Assembly: GCA_039818825.1 (NCBI GenBank)
Contig: JBCBTD010000011.1
Location: 1-64,000 of the forward strand
DNA length: 64,000 nt
Direction: 5' to 3'
Source of the DNA: JBCBTD01 sp039818825
GTDB lineage: Bacteria; Pseudomonadota; Alphaproteobacteria; Geminicoccales; Geminicoccaceae
Position 1 is the stretch's first letter. Every line of letters starts with the position of its first letter. Of this stretch, positions 53,127 to 61,650 are shown one piece after another. A program made the position numbers and the translations under genes. A model generated the notes under the pieces. The model had not been told where the DNA came from. It saw only the letters and a program-made list of their open reading frames with translations, and ran no database searches.

Positions 53127-53867
53127 ATGACCAAGGCTCTCATGGAGCTCTTCGAGCAGCACCTGCCGGTAGCCCAGGTGCCCGTGAGCCTGCCGCTCGC
53201 CAAGACCGGGTTGATCATCGTCGACGCCGTCAACGGCTTCTGCACGGTCGGTGCCGGCAGTTTGGCACCCGCTGAGCCGAACGCGCAGATCGATCAGATG
53301 ATCGACGTCAGCAACGGCTTGGCCCGGCGCTTTTCCGACGCCCATCGGCCGATCCTCGCCCTGCTCGACACCCATGAGCCCGGCCGCCTGGAGCCACCCT
53401 ATCCACCACACTGCGAGCGCGGCACCGGTGAAGAGAACCTGGTGCCGGTGTTGGCCTGGCTGGAGGATGACGCCAACGCGACCTTGCTGCGGAAGGATTG
53501 CACCAACGGCTTCGTCGGGGCCATCGAGCACTCCAGCCATCATGGGCTGCACCACAACCGGGTGCTCGACTGGGTAAACGTCAACCGATTCGAGGCGTTG
53601 CTGGTGACGGGCATCTGCACCGACATCTGCGTGATGGAGCTGGTGATGAGCCTGCTCGCCGCCCGCAACCATCGGCTGATGCCGTCGCTACGCGATGTCG
53701 TCGTCAAAGAGCCGGCCTGCGCGACCTACCATCTGCCGCTGCAGCTCACGGCCGACCTCGGGCTGCCGGCGACTGCCGCGCACCCGCAGGAACCGACGCA
53801 CTACATGGCGCTCTACTTCATGGCGTCGCGGGGTGCGGTTCTGGCGAGCAGCGTCACCTTGGATTGA
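53127..53867 (+). CDS. isochorismatase-family cysteine hydrolase
   Basis: 246-aa soluble hydrolase of the isochorismatase/nicotinamidase superfamily. The catalytic triad is visible: Asp in LIIVDAVNGF, Lys in LLRKDCTNGF and Cys in VTGICTDICV. LALLDTHEPG and HCERGTGEENLVPVL supply the metal/substrate side (nicotinamidases have a similar D-x-H pattern). A nicotinamidase-like role in NAD salvage is possible, but other amides fit too. GGGAGGAC lies seven bases upstream of the ATG. A LysE-type exporter gene begins 31 bases after the stop. Confidence 0.85.
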   Translation: MTKALMELFEQHLPVAQVPVSLPLAKTGLIIVDAVNGFCTVGAGSLAPAEPNAQIDQMIDVSNGLARRFSDAHRPILALLDTHEPGRLEPPYPPHCERGTGEENLVPVLAWLEDDANATLLRKDCTNGFVGAIEHSSHHGLHHNRVLDWVNVNRFEALLVTGICTDICVMELVMSLLAARNHRLMPSLRDVVVKEPACATYHLPLQLTADLGLPATAAHPQEPTHYMALYFMASRGAVLASSVTLD

Positions 53868-53898
53868 TCGTCGGCGCGAGCCGCTCGCGGAGCGAGGG

Positions 53899-54534
53899 AT
53901 GATGGTCGAGATCCTGACGATTTTTACCGGCATCGTGCTCGCCCAGGTCGCACCGGGACCGAACATGATGGCGGTGGCCGCGGCATCACTCGGAACGGGC
54001 AGGGCGGCCGGCGTCAGCACGGCTCTCGGTGTGGCGTCGGGGGTCCTCGTTTGGGCGACGTTGTTCGCTCTCGGTGTCGATGCGGTCGTTCGAACGGTTC
54101 CGGAAGCGGTCACCCTGATGCGCTTCGTCGGTGGCGGCTATCTGTTGTGGTTGGCATGGCGAGCGCTCCGCGCAGCGGCCGCGCCGCGGTCGGCGACCCG
54201 CATCGCGACAGCGCCCGCCGAACCCTTGGCCGCAGCCTACCGGCGCGGTCTCTTGGTCGTGATGACCAACCCGAAGGCCGCCCTCATGTGGATCGCCATC
54301 TCCATGTTCCTCGCCGCCTCGGAGCCGACGCCGCAAGCGTTCCTGCTCATCGGCTTCGGCGCATCGCTCACGGCGATGCTGATCTACGGTGCCTACGCGC
54401 TGCTCTTCTCGGCGGGCCCGCTGACGCGTGCCTATGATCGGTTCTTCCGGTTGGTCGAGGTCGGTTTCGGCGCCGTGTTCGGGGTGCTCGGCGGCAAACT
54501 CGTGATCGACGGCGTCCGCGAACTCCGCGGCTGA
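53899..54534 (+). CDS. LysE/RhtB-family exporter
   Basis: 211-aa inner-membrane transporter with about six hydrophobic segments. LAQVAPGPNMMAVAAASLGTG (the P-G-P-N loop of the family), VSTALGVASGVLVWATLF and FVGGGYLLWLAWRALR are LysE/RhtB blocks, with VVMTNPKAALMWIAISMF in the second half. Members export amino acids or homoserine-type compounds. ATG 53899 is followed by a second ATG at 53902; both fit the GAGGG site. The gene follows the cysteine hydrolase closely and precedes the second palindromic element. Confidence 0.9.
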   Translation: MMVEILTIFTGIVLAQVAPGPNMMAVAAASLGTGRAAGVSTALGVASGVLVWATLFALGVDAVVRTVPEAVTLMRFVGGGYLLWLAWRALRAAAAPRSATRIATAPAEPLAAAYRRGLLVVMTNPKAALMWIAISMFLAASEPTPQAFLLIGFGASLTAMLIYGAYALLFSAGPLTRAYDRFFRLVEVGFGAVFGVLGGKLVIDGVRELRG

Positions 54535-54560
54535 GCTTGCTCGTCCGTCGTCCAGCCATT

Positions 54561-54640
54561 CCAAGCCACCCGCGCACCCCGCCCGGCCGCCCAATAGGAT
54601 GATACCCTGGGAGGTCGGGCGGGGTGCGCGGGCGGCTTGG
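54561..54640. repeat. palindromic repeat element, copy 2
   Basis: 33-base arms (54561-54593 and 54608-54640) with three mismatches around a 14-base loop ATAGGATGATACCC. Arms and loop match the element at 20523-20600 (loop ACAGGATGATGCCG). It lies between the LysE-type gene and the 3' end of the DUF900 gene, in a spacer with no promoter role evident. Two copies of the same structure in unrelated spacers mark it as a dispersed palindromic family. Confidence 0.8.
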
Positions 54641-54665
54641 TGCGTCCATGGCAGCAGAAGACGCC

Positions 54666-55778
54666 TCAGCCCTTGGCCTGGAGGATGCGGTAACGGTTGG
54701 GGCCGATCTGGACGCGGCCCGGGATGCTGGTCGCCGGTATGTCGGCCAGCACCTGCATCACGTCGTCGACGACTTCCTGGCGACTTCGGTAGTATTGATG
54801 TGCACCGTCGCCGAAGTCGGCCGTCTCGTCGACGTCCTGGCAGTCGATGACGTCGATCCGGTCGCTCAGGCCGTCGAGCGTTCGCGGCCCGTCATGGCCA
54901 AGTCGTGCCGGGTTGGACTTCGTGTAGTCGGACACGACCAGCGCCCGGTCGCTGGGGCTGTGGTAGACGTGGATCTTGGCAGCGAGTTCGTGCAGTCGGC
55001 CGAGCTTGTCCGGGTTCTGCAGGGCGTCATCGTCCTCGTCGGCGGACATCAAGAACACGTGGTCGAAGATCCGCGGCAACGCCCGTCGCCCCGAATGCTC
55101 GACGATCGCCTGGATGGTGCTGCTCAGCGCGTAGCTGCCCATGGAGTGGACCACGAGGTGGATGCGTTGGCCGCACACCTCCTTCTTGTTCGGCGCGGTG
55201 CCCAGGTCCGGGGTGGAGCGGCGGTTGGCCTCGCGGAGAAAGTCGACCAGGCGCAGGAAGGTGCGGGCCATCGCTCGTCCGGCACCGGCAGCGTCGGCGC
55301 GGTCGTCGAAGTAGCTGCGTCGCGGGAACAGTTGTCCGTCCGATGGCCAAGAGAAGACGAACGGCAGCGGATTGACCAGCCCCTCGGGCCGCTTCGACGA
55401 TTTCGCCCGGCCGGTCGGCCCCGGGTTTCTCGGCACCATGTATTTGTCGTGCAGTTCCGCACCTCGTTCCATCGCGCTCTGGAACGAGTTGGCGAAGCCA
55501 TGGACGAAGATGACCACGTCGCACTGTTGCTTGCGCATCAACGTCTGCATGCGCTCGTACATGGCCACACTGCCGACTCTCTCGGTGCTCTCGTCACCGG
55601 TCAGCCGCTCGGCTTGCAGCTTGGCACTCTTGAACTTGTAGCGTTTCGACGTCCGGGCGACTTGCGCGGTACCGACTCGGAATTCTTGCACACTGCCTTT
55701 GAGCGGCGTCTTCTGGAATTCGGGCGCGTCCTCAGGCCCTTCGAAGCCCCGGTTGGTGGCGAAGAAGACCTCGACCAT
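54666..55778 (-). CDS. alpha/beta hydrolase, DUF900 family
   Basis: 370-aa soluble protein. VFFATNRGFEG at the start is the DUF900 opening motif. VVIFVHGFANSFQSA is the oxyanion-hole region and HLVVHSMGSYALSS the nucleophile elbow (G/H-x-S-x-G, Ser in HSMG). The acid/His part is near HVYHSPSDRALVVSDYTK and DGAHQYYRS. An esterase or lipase-like activity is likely but its substrate is unknown. ATG 55778 follows AGGGTGGA. Confidence 0.85.
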   Translation of the reverse strand: MVEVFFATNRGFEGPEDAPEFQKTPLKGSVQEFRVGTAQVARTSKRYKFKSAKLQAERLTGDESTERVGSVAMYERMQTLMRKQQCDVVIFVHGFANSFQSAMERGAELHDKYMVPRNPGPTGRAKSSKRPEGLVNPLPFVFSWPSDGQLFPRRSYFDDRADAAGAGRAMARTFLRLVDFLREANRRSTPDLGTAPNKKEVCGQRIHLVVHSMGSYALSSTIQAIVEHSGRRALPRIFDHVFLMSADEDDDALQNPDKLGRLHELAAKIHVYHSPSDRALVVSDYTKSNPARLGHDGPRTLDGLSDRIDVIDCQDVDETADFGDGAHQYYRSRQEVVDDVMQVLADIPATSIPGRVQIGPNRYRILQAKG

Positions 55779-55867
55779 TCCACCCTGCCTCCCCTGCGTC
55801 GTCCACGGATTGTCCGACCGCCTCCGAGGACTGTAGTCTCAGGCGCCCATCGCGCGGAGTCCAGCCT

Positions 55868-56266
55868 TTGTTGACAGTCCTCAATCTAGTTGCCGTCCTG
55901 CCAATACTAGGTCTGGCAGGCATCGCTTGGATCGGAGGGGCATTCGGCGAATGGGCGCGGGCTGCAGGTCTCAGCTACGGTGCCGTCTTCCTGCCGTTCT
56001 GGGCAGCACCGCTGGTCATCGGCGGGACGGTCGTCGGCCTCGGCCCGATGCTCCTCGGCGCTCTTCTGCTCGCCGGGCCGGTCGCCGCACTATGGCTCGG
56101 CGGCAGCGCCGGCTGGATCGTGTTGCTGGTGGCGCACGCGATCATCCTCGGCGTCGTCCTGCTCAGCGGCGGCGCGACGTCGCCTTGGGCGGGTACCATC
56201 GCCGGCGGCGTGGCGCTCGCCGCTCTGTTCGCCGTGGCCCTCTCGGCAATGACGACGCCCCGCTGA
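55868..56266 (+). CDS. small hydrophobic membrane protein, function unknown
   Basis: 132-aa very hydrophobic protein with three or four membrane helices (around 3-28, 38-70, 78-100, 108-128) and no recognised family. It starts with TTG; the ribosome site is weak. The codon use fits the other genes. The minus-strand alternative here is basic and low-complexity, which supports this frame. Confidence 0.5.
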   Translation: MLTVLNLVAVLPILGLAGIAWIGGAFGEWARAAGLSYGAVFLPFWAAPLVIGGTVVGLGPMLLGALLLAGPVAALWLGGSAGWIVLLVAHAIILGVVLLSGGATSPWAGTIAGGVALAALFAVALSAMTTPR

Positions 56267-56363
56267 CGCCGCCGTCCCGCGGTCGCCCGATTTCCGGGGC
56301 TTGGCGCGATCGGCGCGGGCGGGCACAAGGCGCTTCGGGAGCAGCGGCGACGACGGGGGCGAC

Positions 56364-56825
56364 ATGACCGATTGGACCATCTACCTCGCGGGCGAAATCC
56401 ACAGCGACTGGCGCGAGGTCATAACTGCCGGCTGCCGCGCCGCTTCGCTGCCGGTGGAGTTCACCGGTCCAGTGACGGACCATTCGGCGAGCGACGATTG
56501 CGGCGTGGCGATCACCGGCGCCGAAGCCTCCAAGTTCTGGCACGACCACAAAGGTGCCAGCCTCAACGCGATCCGTACCCGCACGCTTCTGGATCAGGCC
56601 GACGTCGTCGTCGTCCGCTTCGGCGACAGGTACAAGCAGTGGAACGCTGCCTTCGACGCGGGCTACGCTCACGCCCTCGGCACGCCGCTGATCACCCTCC
56701 ACCCCGAAGAGCACGACCACGCGCTGAAGGAGGTCGACGCGGCTGCGTCGATGGTTTGCCGCACGCCGGAGCAGGTGGTCCACGCACTCACCTACGTCAT
56801 CAAGGGCAAGCTGCCTGGGCGGTGA
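56364..56825 (+). CDS. YtoQ family protein
   Basis: 153-aa protein matching the YtoQ family from end to end: TIYLAGEIHSDWRE at the start, ASKFWHDHKGASLNAIRT, LDQADVVVVRFGDRYKQWNAAFDAGYAHALG and PEQVVHALTYVIKGKLPG. The fold resembles nucleoside 2-deoxyribosyltransferase-like proteins, but the reaction is not known. Start at the ATG after GGGGGC. Confidence 0.88.
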   Translation: MTDWTIYLAGEIHSDWREVITAGCRAASLPVEFTGPVTDHSASDDCGVAITGAEASKFWHDHKGASLNAIRTRTLLDQADVVVVRFGDRYKQWNAAFDAGYAHALGTPLITLHPEEHDHALKEVDAAASMVCRTPEQVVHALTYVIKGKLPGR

Positions 56826-56838
56826 TCCGGCCGTTGCC

Positions 56839-57375
56839 TCACGACGTCGGGCAGGCACTCGTCGCGACGCTGGCGAAGCCCTCCTCATCGAAAGCGCCAG
56901 TGTCGACACGACCGGCATCCAGGCCCGTGACGGTCAGTGTCGCCCCCTCGATCTCGGCGCCGGCAATCTGCGTCTGACCCAACGGCCCCCGAACCTGGGT
57001 GTCGTCGACGTCGATGGTGAAGGCGAGCGGATCACCGGGAGCTAGTCCTGTGACCGTCAGCTCGATGCGCTGATCGCCATCCGTTACGGTCGACGCGCCG
57101 CGCAGCATCTCGGCGCCCTCGGCCACGTCGAAGGGTTGGAAAACCTGAACCCCGGCGCCGGCGCTGGTCGTGTCGAAGATCAGCCCGCCGGCGGCGGTCG
57201 TCAGATCGATGACGATGACAGACGGCCCGATCGCGCAAGGACCCTCGTTGCGGATGACGAAGCGATCCGTCGGCGCACCTTCGACGAACCGGGCGATGAC
57301 CTCGGCGCTAGTGGGTGCGGCGGCTCCCGTAGCGGCGAGGGCTGCAACGAGGATGGCGCGGCCGCGACATGACAT
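56839..57375 (-). CDS. exported hypothetical beta-rich protein
   Basis: 178-aa protein with a signal peptide (MSCRGRAILVAALAATGAAA, cut near TSAEV) and a beta-sandwich-like mature part: many hydrophobic/Thr strands (FVIRNEGPCAIGPSVIVIDL, VTGLAPGDPLAFTIDVDD, EGATLTVTGLDAG). No named family is recognised. Two cysteines (in EGPCAIG and SACPTS) could pair. It may be an extracellular or periplasmic carbohydrate- or cohesin-type domain. Confidence 0.6.
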   Translation of the reverse strand: MSCRGRAILVAALAATGAAAPTSAEVIARFVEGAPTDRFVIRNEGPCAIGPSVIVIDLTTAAGGLIFDTTSAGAGVQVFQPFDVAEGAEMLRGASTVTDGDQRIELTVTGLAPGDPLAFTIDVDDTQVRGPLGQTQIAGAEIEGATLTVTGLDAGRVDTGAFDEEGFASVATSACPTS

Positions 57376-57435
57376 CGTTCGTGTTCCCAGGATCGTGGCG
57401 ATCGCAGCCCCTCGTGAGGTTCGCGTCCTGGGACG

Positions 57436-58458
57436 TCAACCGGGCGGACTGGAGACTCGACGGCCCGTCAGCCGCGACCAGGCCGGCGCTACCAGCTTGT
57501 CGACGACCGGCTGGAGCAGGGCACCAAGAGCGAGGCCGACGATGCCGGCGCCGGCGGCGCCGGTGATCCAGCCGACGGCACCCTGGAGCACCGGGGTCGC
57601 GGCGGCGGCCGTGTGGGCGACTCCGTGGATGACGTGCTCCGGGAGGTCGAGCCCGAAGCTGGCGAGGCCGTGAACGACGATGCCGCCGCCGACCCAGACC
57701 ATCGCAGCGGTGCCGACCACCGCGAGCGCCTTCAAGAAGCCAGGCATGCCGACGACCAGTGCGCGACCAAAGCGGCGGCCGAGGGCATGGAGCGGACCAG
57801 GGGCTTTGTCCTGCGCCAGCGCCAGTCCGACGTCGTCGGCTTTCACCAGGAGTGCCACGGCGCCGTAGACCAAGGCGGTGAGGCCGATTCCGACCAGGGC
57901 CAGCGCCGCCGCCTGGGTCCAGAAGCCGACGCCCGGCATCGTTGCGAGCGCGATCGCCATGATTTCGGCCGACAAGATGAAATCGGTGCGGATGGCGCCG
58001 GCTACTTTTCGGTCCTCCAAAGTTTCGGGATCGGGATCGGGATCGGGATCGGGATCGGGAGCGGCGGCGCCGATCTTCGCTCCGTGGGCGTGGGCCGCGT
58101 GAGGCACCAGCGCCGCGTAGATCTTCTCGGCGCCCTCGTAGCAGAGATAGGCGCCGCCGAGCATCAACAGCGGGGTGATCGCCCAGGGCGCAACGAGGCC
58201 GAGGACCAACGCCGCTGGCAGCAAGAACAAGAGCTTGTTCTTGAGCGAGCCAACGGCGATTTTGCGGACGATCGGCAGTTCGCGGGCAGACGCGAAGCCG
58301 ACGACGTAGCGTGGCGCCACCGCCGCGTCGTCGATCACGACACCCGCCGATTTGACGCCGGCGCGGGCCGCCTGACCGACGACGTCGTCGAGCGAAGCGG
58401 CGGCCACCTTGGCGATGGCGGCGACGTCGTCGAGCAGGGCCAGCAATCCGGTGCTCAA
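57436..58458 (-). CDS. DUF808 (YedI-type) membrane protein
   Basis: 340-aa inner-membrane protein of the DUF808 family. Blocks seen: LLALLDDVAAIAKVAAASLDDV at the N-terminus, KSAGVVIDDAAVAPRYVVG, ARELPIVRKIAVGSLKNKL, GGAYLCYEGAEKI and RTDFILSAEIMAIALATMPG. Several Gly/Ala-rich membrane helices follow to the C-terminus. A PDPDPDPDPDPE linker at about 133-144 is coded by the hexamer repeat at 58025-58060. Start is TTG after AGGAGCAG. Function of the family unknown. Confidence 0.85.
   Translation of the reverse strand: MSTGLLALLDDVAAIAKVAAASLDDVVGQAARAGVKSAGVVIDDAAVAPRYVVGFASARELPIVRKIAVGSLKNKLLFLLPAALVLGLVAPWAITPLLMLGGAYLCYEGAEKIYAALVPHAAHAHGAKIGAAAPDPDPDPDPDPETLEDRKVAGAIRTDFILSAEIMAIALATMPGVGFWTQAAALALVGIGLTALVYGAVALLVKADDVGLALAQDKAPGPLHALGRRFGRALVVGMPGFLKALAVVGTAAMVWVGGGIVVHGLASFGLDLPEHVIHGVAHTAAAATPVLQGAVGWITGAAGAGIVGLALGALLQPVVDKLVAPAWSRLTGRRVSSPPG
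58025..58060. repeat. six perfect TCGGGA hexamers (coding microsatellite)
   Basis: 36 bases, six identical units, inside the DUF808 gene. On the coding strand it yields alternating Asp-Pro. A change of whole units keeps the frame and alters the linker length by two residues each. Confidence 0.95.
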
Positions 58459-58563
58459 GAGCTGCTCCTGATCTGTCGAAGCTCCGGGTGCTGGCGCAAG
58501 AGCGAACCCGTACCCGACGGTCCGATGGCGGGCGTGGTTCCCGGTTCCGACGGCCGAAGTGGG

Positions 58564-59739
58564 CTAGCCGCCTAGCGCTCGAAGGATGCGTTGGCCGCCG
58601 CGGCCGGTCACCGGTAGGCCGAGGTTTTGCTCGGCAGCACGGATGCCGGCCCGGGTTGCCGGGCCGATCCGGCCGTCGACCTCGCCGATGTCGTAGCCGG
58701 CGGCGAGCAGGAGTTCCTGGAGCTGGCGGCGTTCGTCCCGGGAGAGGCCCGGATCATCGGTGGGCCAGGGCGTGCGCAGCGCCGGATGGCCGGCGATGCG
58801 GTCGGCGAGATGCGCGATTGCCAGGGCGTAGGACTCCGCCTGATTGTAGGAGTAGATCGCGTCGAAGTTGCGGAAGACGAGGAACGCCGGGCCTTCGGCC
58901 CCCGCTGGCAGCAGCAGGCCAGCCTCGCCGGCGCCGCCGATGGCGGCACCGTCGGCACGGACGATGCCGCGGTTGGCCCAGCTCGACAGCGGTGCTTTGG
59001 CCTTCCGGCCGCTGGGGCCGGTATAGCCGGGCGGCACCTTCACTTCGATCAGCCACGGCGCGCCCGTTCGCCAGCCGGCTCGGTCGAGGTAGTTGGCGGT
59101 CGAGGCGAGCGCGTCCGGAATCGAGCGGACCAGATCGCGGCGGTCGTCGCCATCGAAGTCCACTGCCAGCCGCTCGTAGGTCGACGGAATGAACTGCGTC
59201 TGACCGAACGCGCCGGCCCACGAGCCTTGCAGTTCATCGAGGCCGAGATCACCGCGGACGACGAGCCCGAGCGCGGCCATCAGTTCACCTCGCCAGAAAT
59301 CCTGGCGGCGGTTGCCGGCGCAGATCAGCGTGGCGTAGGCGTGCGGGATGAAGAAGCCGCCGGTCTGCCGACCGTAGTCGCTCTCGACCCCCCAGATCGC
59401 CAACACGACGTGCCGGTCGACGCCGTAGGCGCGCTCGACGCGCTCGAGGAGATCGCCGTAGCTCGCCAGCATCCGCCGTCCGTCGGCGATACGCTCGTCG
59501 TCGACCAAAAACGCCATGTAGTCCCAGATCGGCGTGACGAACTCCGGCTGGGCGGTCGAGAAGCGGAGGATCCGCTCATTGGGTTCGGCGCCCTCGAAGG
59601 CTCGGGCGGCGATGGTGGCGGGCACGCCGTCGGCCACCGCCTGGCGCTCGAGACCAGCGACGCACGCCGCGAAATCGGCCGCGGCCGGCCCGGCGGCGAG
59701 GGTGAAGGCGGCAGCAAGGAGCATTTTGATGGCGCGCAC
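58564..59739 (-). CDS. MltB-type lytic murein transglycosylase with a peptidoglycan-binding tail
   Basis: Exported 391-aa enzyme cutting the peptidoglycan glycan strand. Signal peptide to about residue 21 (MLLAAAFTLAAGPAAAD). The catalytic Glu lies in LAIWGVESDYGRQTG. GAFGQTQFIPSTYERLAVDFDG is the MltB substrate-binding motif, and FDAIYSYNQAESYALAIAHLADRI supports the family. The C-terminal 60 residues (LQELLLAAGYDIGEVDGRIG...) form a PG_binding_1 domain. Start is GTG 59739 or the ATG at 59724; a site before either is weak. Confidence 0.92.
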   Translation of the reverse strand: MRAIKMLLAAAFTLAAGPAAADFAACVAGLERQAVADGVPATIAARAFEGAEPNERILRFSTAQPEFVTPIWDYMAFLVDDERIADGRRMLASYGDLLERVERAYGVDRHVVLAIWGVESDYGRQTGGFFIPHAYATLICAGNRRQDFWRGELMAALGLVVRGDLGLDELQGSWAGAFGQTQFIPSTYERLAVDFDGDDRRDLVRSIPDALASTANYLDRAGWRTGAPWLIEVKVPPGYTGPSGRKAKAPLSSWANRGIVRADGAAIGGAGEAGLLLPAGAEGPAFLVFRNFDAIYSYNQAESYALAIAHLADRIAGHPALRTPWPTDDPGLSRDERRQLQELLLAAGYDIGEVDGRIGPATRAGIRAAEQNLGLPVTGRGGQRILRALGG

Positions 59740-59857
59740 GGTGGCAGGATCTCACGACCTGTGGCTGATGCCGACAGAATGCGGAGCCACGTGGCGAGCG
59801 CAAGGTCCGGCATCGGGCAACCCCAGGTAGACGCCAGATGCCCAATTGCAAGCAAGA

Positions 59858-59883
59858 AGGGCAGGGCGGCCAAGCCCTGCCCT
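59858..59883 (-). terminator. intrinsic terminator of mcd
   Basis: Ten-base perfect arms AGGGCAGGGC and GCCCTGCCCT with a six-base loop, 27 bases after the mcd stop. On the minus strand it is followed by TTCTTGCTTGC, a moderate T-rich tail. Confidence 0.65.
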
Positions 59884-59909
59884 CATCGCTGATCCGTTTG
59901 GGAAGCCGT

Positions 59910-61556
59910 TCAGCCCAAGAGGCGTCGCGCGATGACCTGGGCTTGGATTTCCGCGGCGCCCTCGAAGATGTTGAGGATGCGCGCGTCGCAGAGGATCCGG
60001 CTGATCTCGTACTCGAGCGCGTAGCCGTTGCCACCGTGGACCTGGAGCGCGTTGTCGGCCGAGGCCCACGCAACCTGGGCGCCGATCAGCTTGGCGAGGC
60101 CGGCCTCCAGATCGCAGCGATGGCCCAGGTCTTTCTCGCGCGCGCTGTAGAGCGTGAGCTGGCGGGCGATCATGATTTCAACCGCCATCCAGGCGATCTT
60201 GCCGTGCACGCGGGGGAACGCGTAGAGCGACTGCCCGAACTGCTTGCGGTCCTTGGCGTATTGGAGCGCCGTTTCCATCGCCGCCTGGGCGACGCCGATG
60301 GCGCGGGCCGCGGTCTGGATGCGGGCGCCCTCGAAGGTTGCCATCAGGTGCTTGAAGCCCTGACCCTCGATGCAACCGAGCAGGTTGTCCTTGGCCACCT
60401 CGAAGCCGTCGAAGGAGACGGTGTATTCTTTCATGCCGCGATAGCCGAGCACCTCGATCTCGCCGCCGTCGATGCCGGCGTCGGGAAACGGGTTCTCGTC
60501 GGTGCCTCGGGTCTTCTCCGCGAGCAACATGGAAAGGCCTTTGTAGCCTTTCTCGTCCGGCTTGGTCCGGACCAACACGGTCATCAGGTCCGTGCGGGCA
60601 GCGTGGGTGATCCAGGTCTTCTGGCCGGTGATCTTCCAGCTGTCGCCGTCGAGCACCGCGCGCGTCTGCAGGCTGGCCAGATCGGAACCGGTGTTGGGTT
60701 CGGTGAACACCGCGGTCGGCAGGATTTCGCCGGAGGCCAGCTTCGGCAGGTAGTACTGCTTCTGCTCCTCGGTGCCGCCGAGCTGGATCAACTCACCGGC
60801 GATTTCGTTGCGGGTGCCGAGCGAGCCGACGCCGATGTAGCCGCGGCTCAACTCCTCGGTGACGACGCACATGGCGATCTTGCCCATACCGAGGCCACCA
60901 TAGGCCTCGTCGACGGTCAGCCCGAACACACCGAGCTCGGCGACCTGCTCGATCACCTCGATCGGGATCAACTGATCCTGCTCGTGCCACTTGTGGGCGT
61001 AGGGCTTCACGACCTCGTCCGAGAAGCGCCGGAACTGATCGCGGATCATCTCCAGGCTTTCGTCGTCGAGGCCCCACTGGCCGAAGTCGCCGTGCTCGAT
61101 CAACGCGCCGAGTCGCGACTTGGTCGCCGCGGTCCAGCCGGTGCGGACCAGCTCCGCCACGTCGTCGTGGTCGGTGAAGGCGCGGATCGCGGCCGGCTCC
61201 AGGTAGAGGTCCTGGGGACGGATGATCTCGCCCTGGCTCATCGGCAGGCCGCCGCCCATCCGCGCCAGGTACTCGCCGAACGCGCCGCCCAGGATGAGCT
61301 GTTCCGTTTCGCCGAAGGTGCCGGACGCAACGAGGCCCTTGGCCCAGCCGTGCATCTCACGAAGGCTCTCGACGTACACCTTGAGCCAAGCGAGCCCATG
61401 CGCGGCATACTGCTCGGCGTCCATGCCGTTGGCCTCGACCGCGCGGCCGACGGAGGTTCTCGCAGCCTCGAACAGGGCGTCACAGGCGGCTATCGCGCTC
61501 TCGCAGCGGTCGAGGAGCGTCGGGTCAGGGCGGACGTCGCGGAGCTGGGTAGCCAT
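59910..61556 (-). CDS. mcd: (2S)-methylsuccinyl-CoA dehydrogenase
   Basis: FAD-dependent acyl-CoA dehydrogenase of 548 aa that oxidises (2S)-methylsuccinyl-CoA to mesaconyl-CoA in the ethylmalonyl-CoA pathway. The length of about 550 with an N-terminal extension of about 150 residues (MATQLRDVRPDPTLLDRCES...) is typical of Mcd, not of ordinary acyl-CoA dehydrogenases. AVFTEPNTGSDLASLQTRAV and QKTWITHAARTDLMTVLVRT are the flavin/substrate blocks, and FEGARIQTAARAIGVAQAAM and QVHGGNGYALEYEISRILCD complete the fold. It lies 94 bases downstream of ccr on the same strand with a hairpin between. Start after AAGGAACG. Confidence 0.93.
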   Translation of the reverse strand: MATQLRDVRPDPTLLDRCESAIAACDALFEAARTSVGRAVEANGMDAEQYAAHGLAWLKVYVESLREMHGWAKGLVASGTFGETEQLILGGAFGEYLARMGGGLPMSQGEIIRPQDLYLEPAAIRAFTDHDDVAELVRTGWTAATKSRLGALIEHGDFGQWGLDDESLEMIRDQFRRFSDEVVKPYAHKWHEQDQLIPIEVIEQVAELGVFGLTVDEAYGGLGMGKIAMCVVTEELSRGYIGVGSLGTRNEIAGELIQLGGTEEQKQYYLPKLASGEILPTAVFTEPNTGSDLASLQTRAVLDGDSWKITGQKTWITHAARTDLMTVLVRTKPDEKGYKGLSMLLAEKTRGTDENPFPDAGIDGGEIEVLGYRGMKEYTVSFDGFEVAKDNLLGCIEGQGFKHLMATFEGARIQTAARAIGVAQAAMETALQYAKDRKQFGQSLYAFPRVHGKIAWMAVEIMIARQLTLYSAREKDLGHRCDLEAGLAKLIGAQVAWASADNALQVHGGNGYALEYEISRILCDARILNIFEGAAEIQAQVIARRLLG

Positions 61557-61605
61557 CACCGTTCCTTCATCGTTCGGTTCGTCGAGCAACTGCAGTCGAG
61601 ACGCG

Positions 61606-61640
61606 CTTGCGGCCAGCGACGGGACGTCGCTGGCCGCAAG
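61606..61640 (-). terminator. strong hairpin between ccr and mcd
   Basis: Sixteen-base perfect arms (61606-61621 and 61625-61640) with a three-base loop, right after the ccr stop. There is no T run, so it may stabilise the ccr mRNA end or only partly stop transcription into mcd. Confidence 0.5.
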
Positions 61641-61650
61641 CCGGTCGTGA

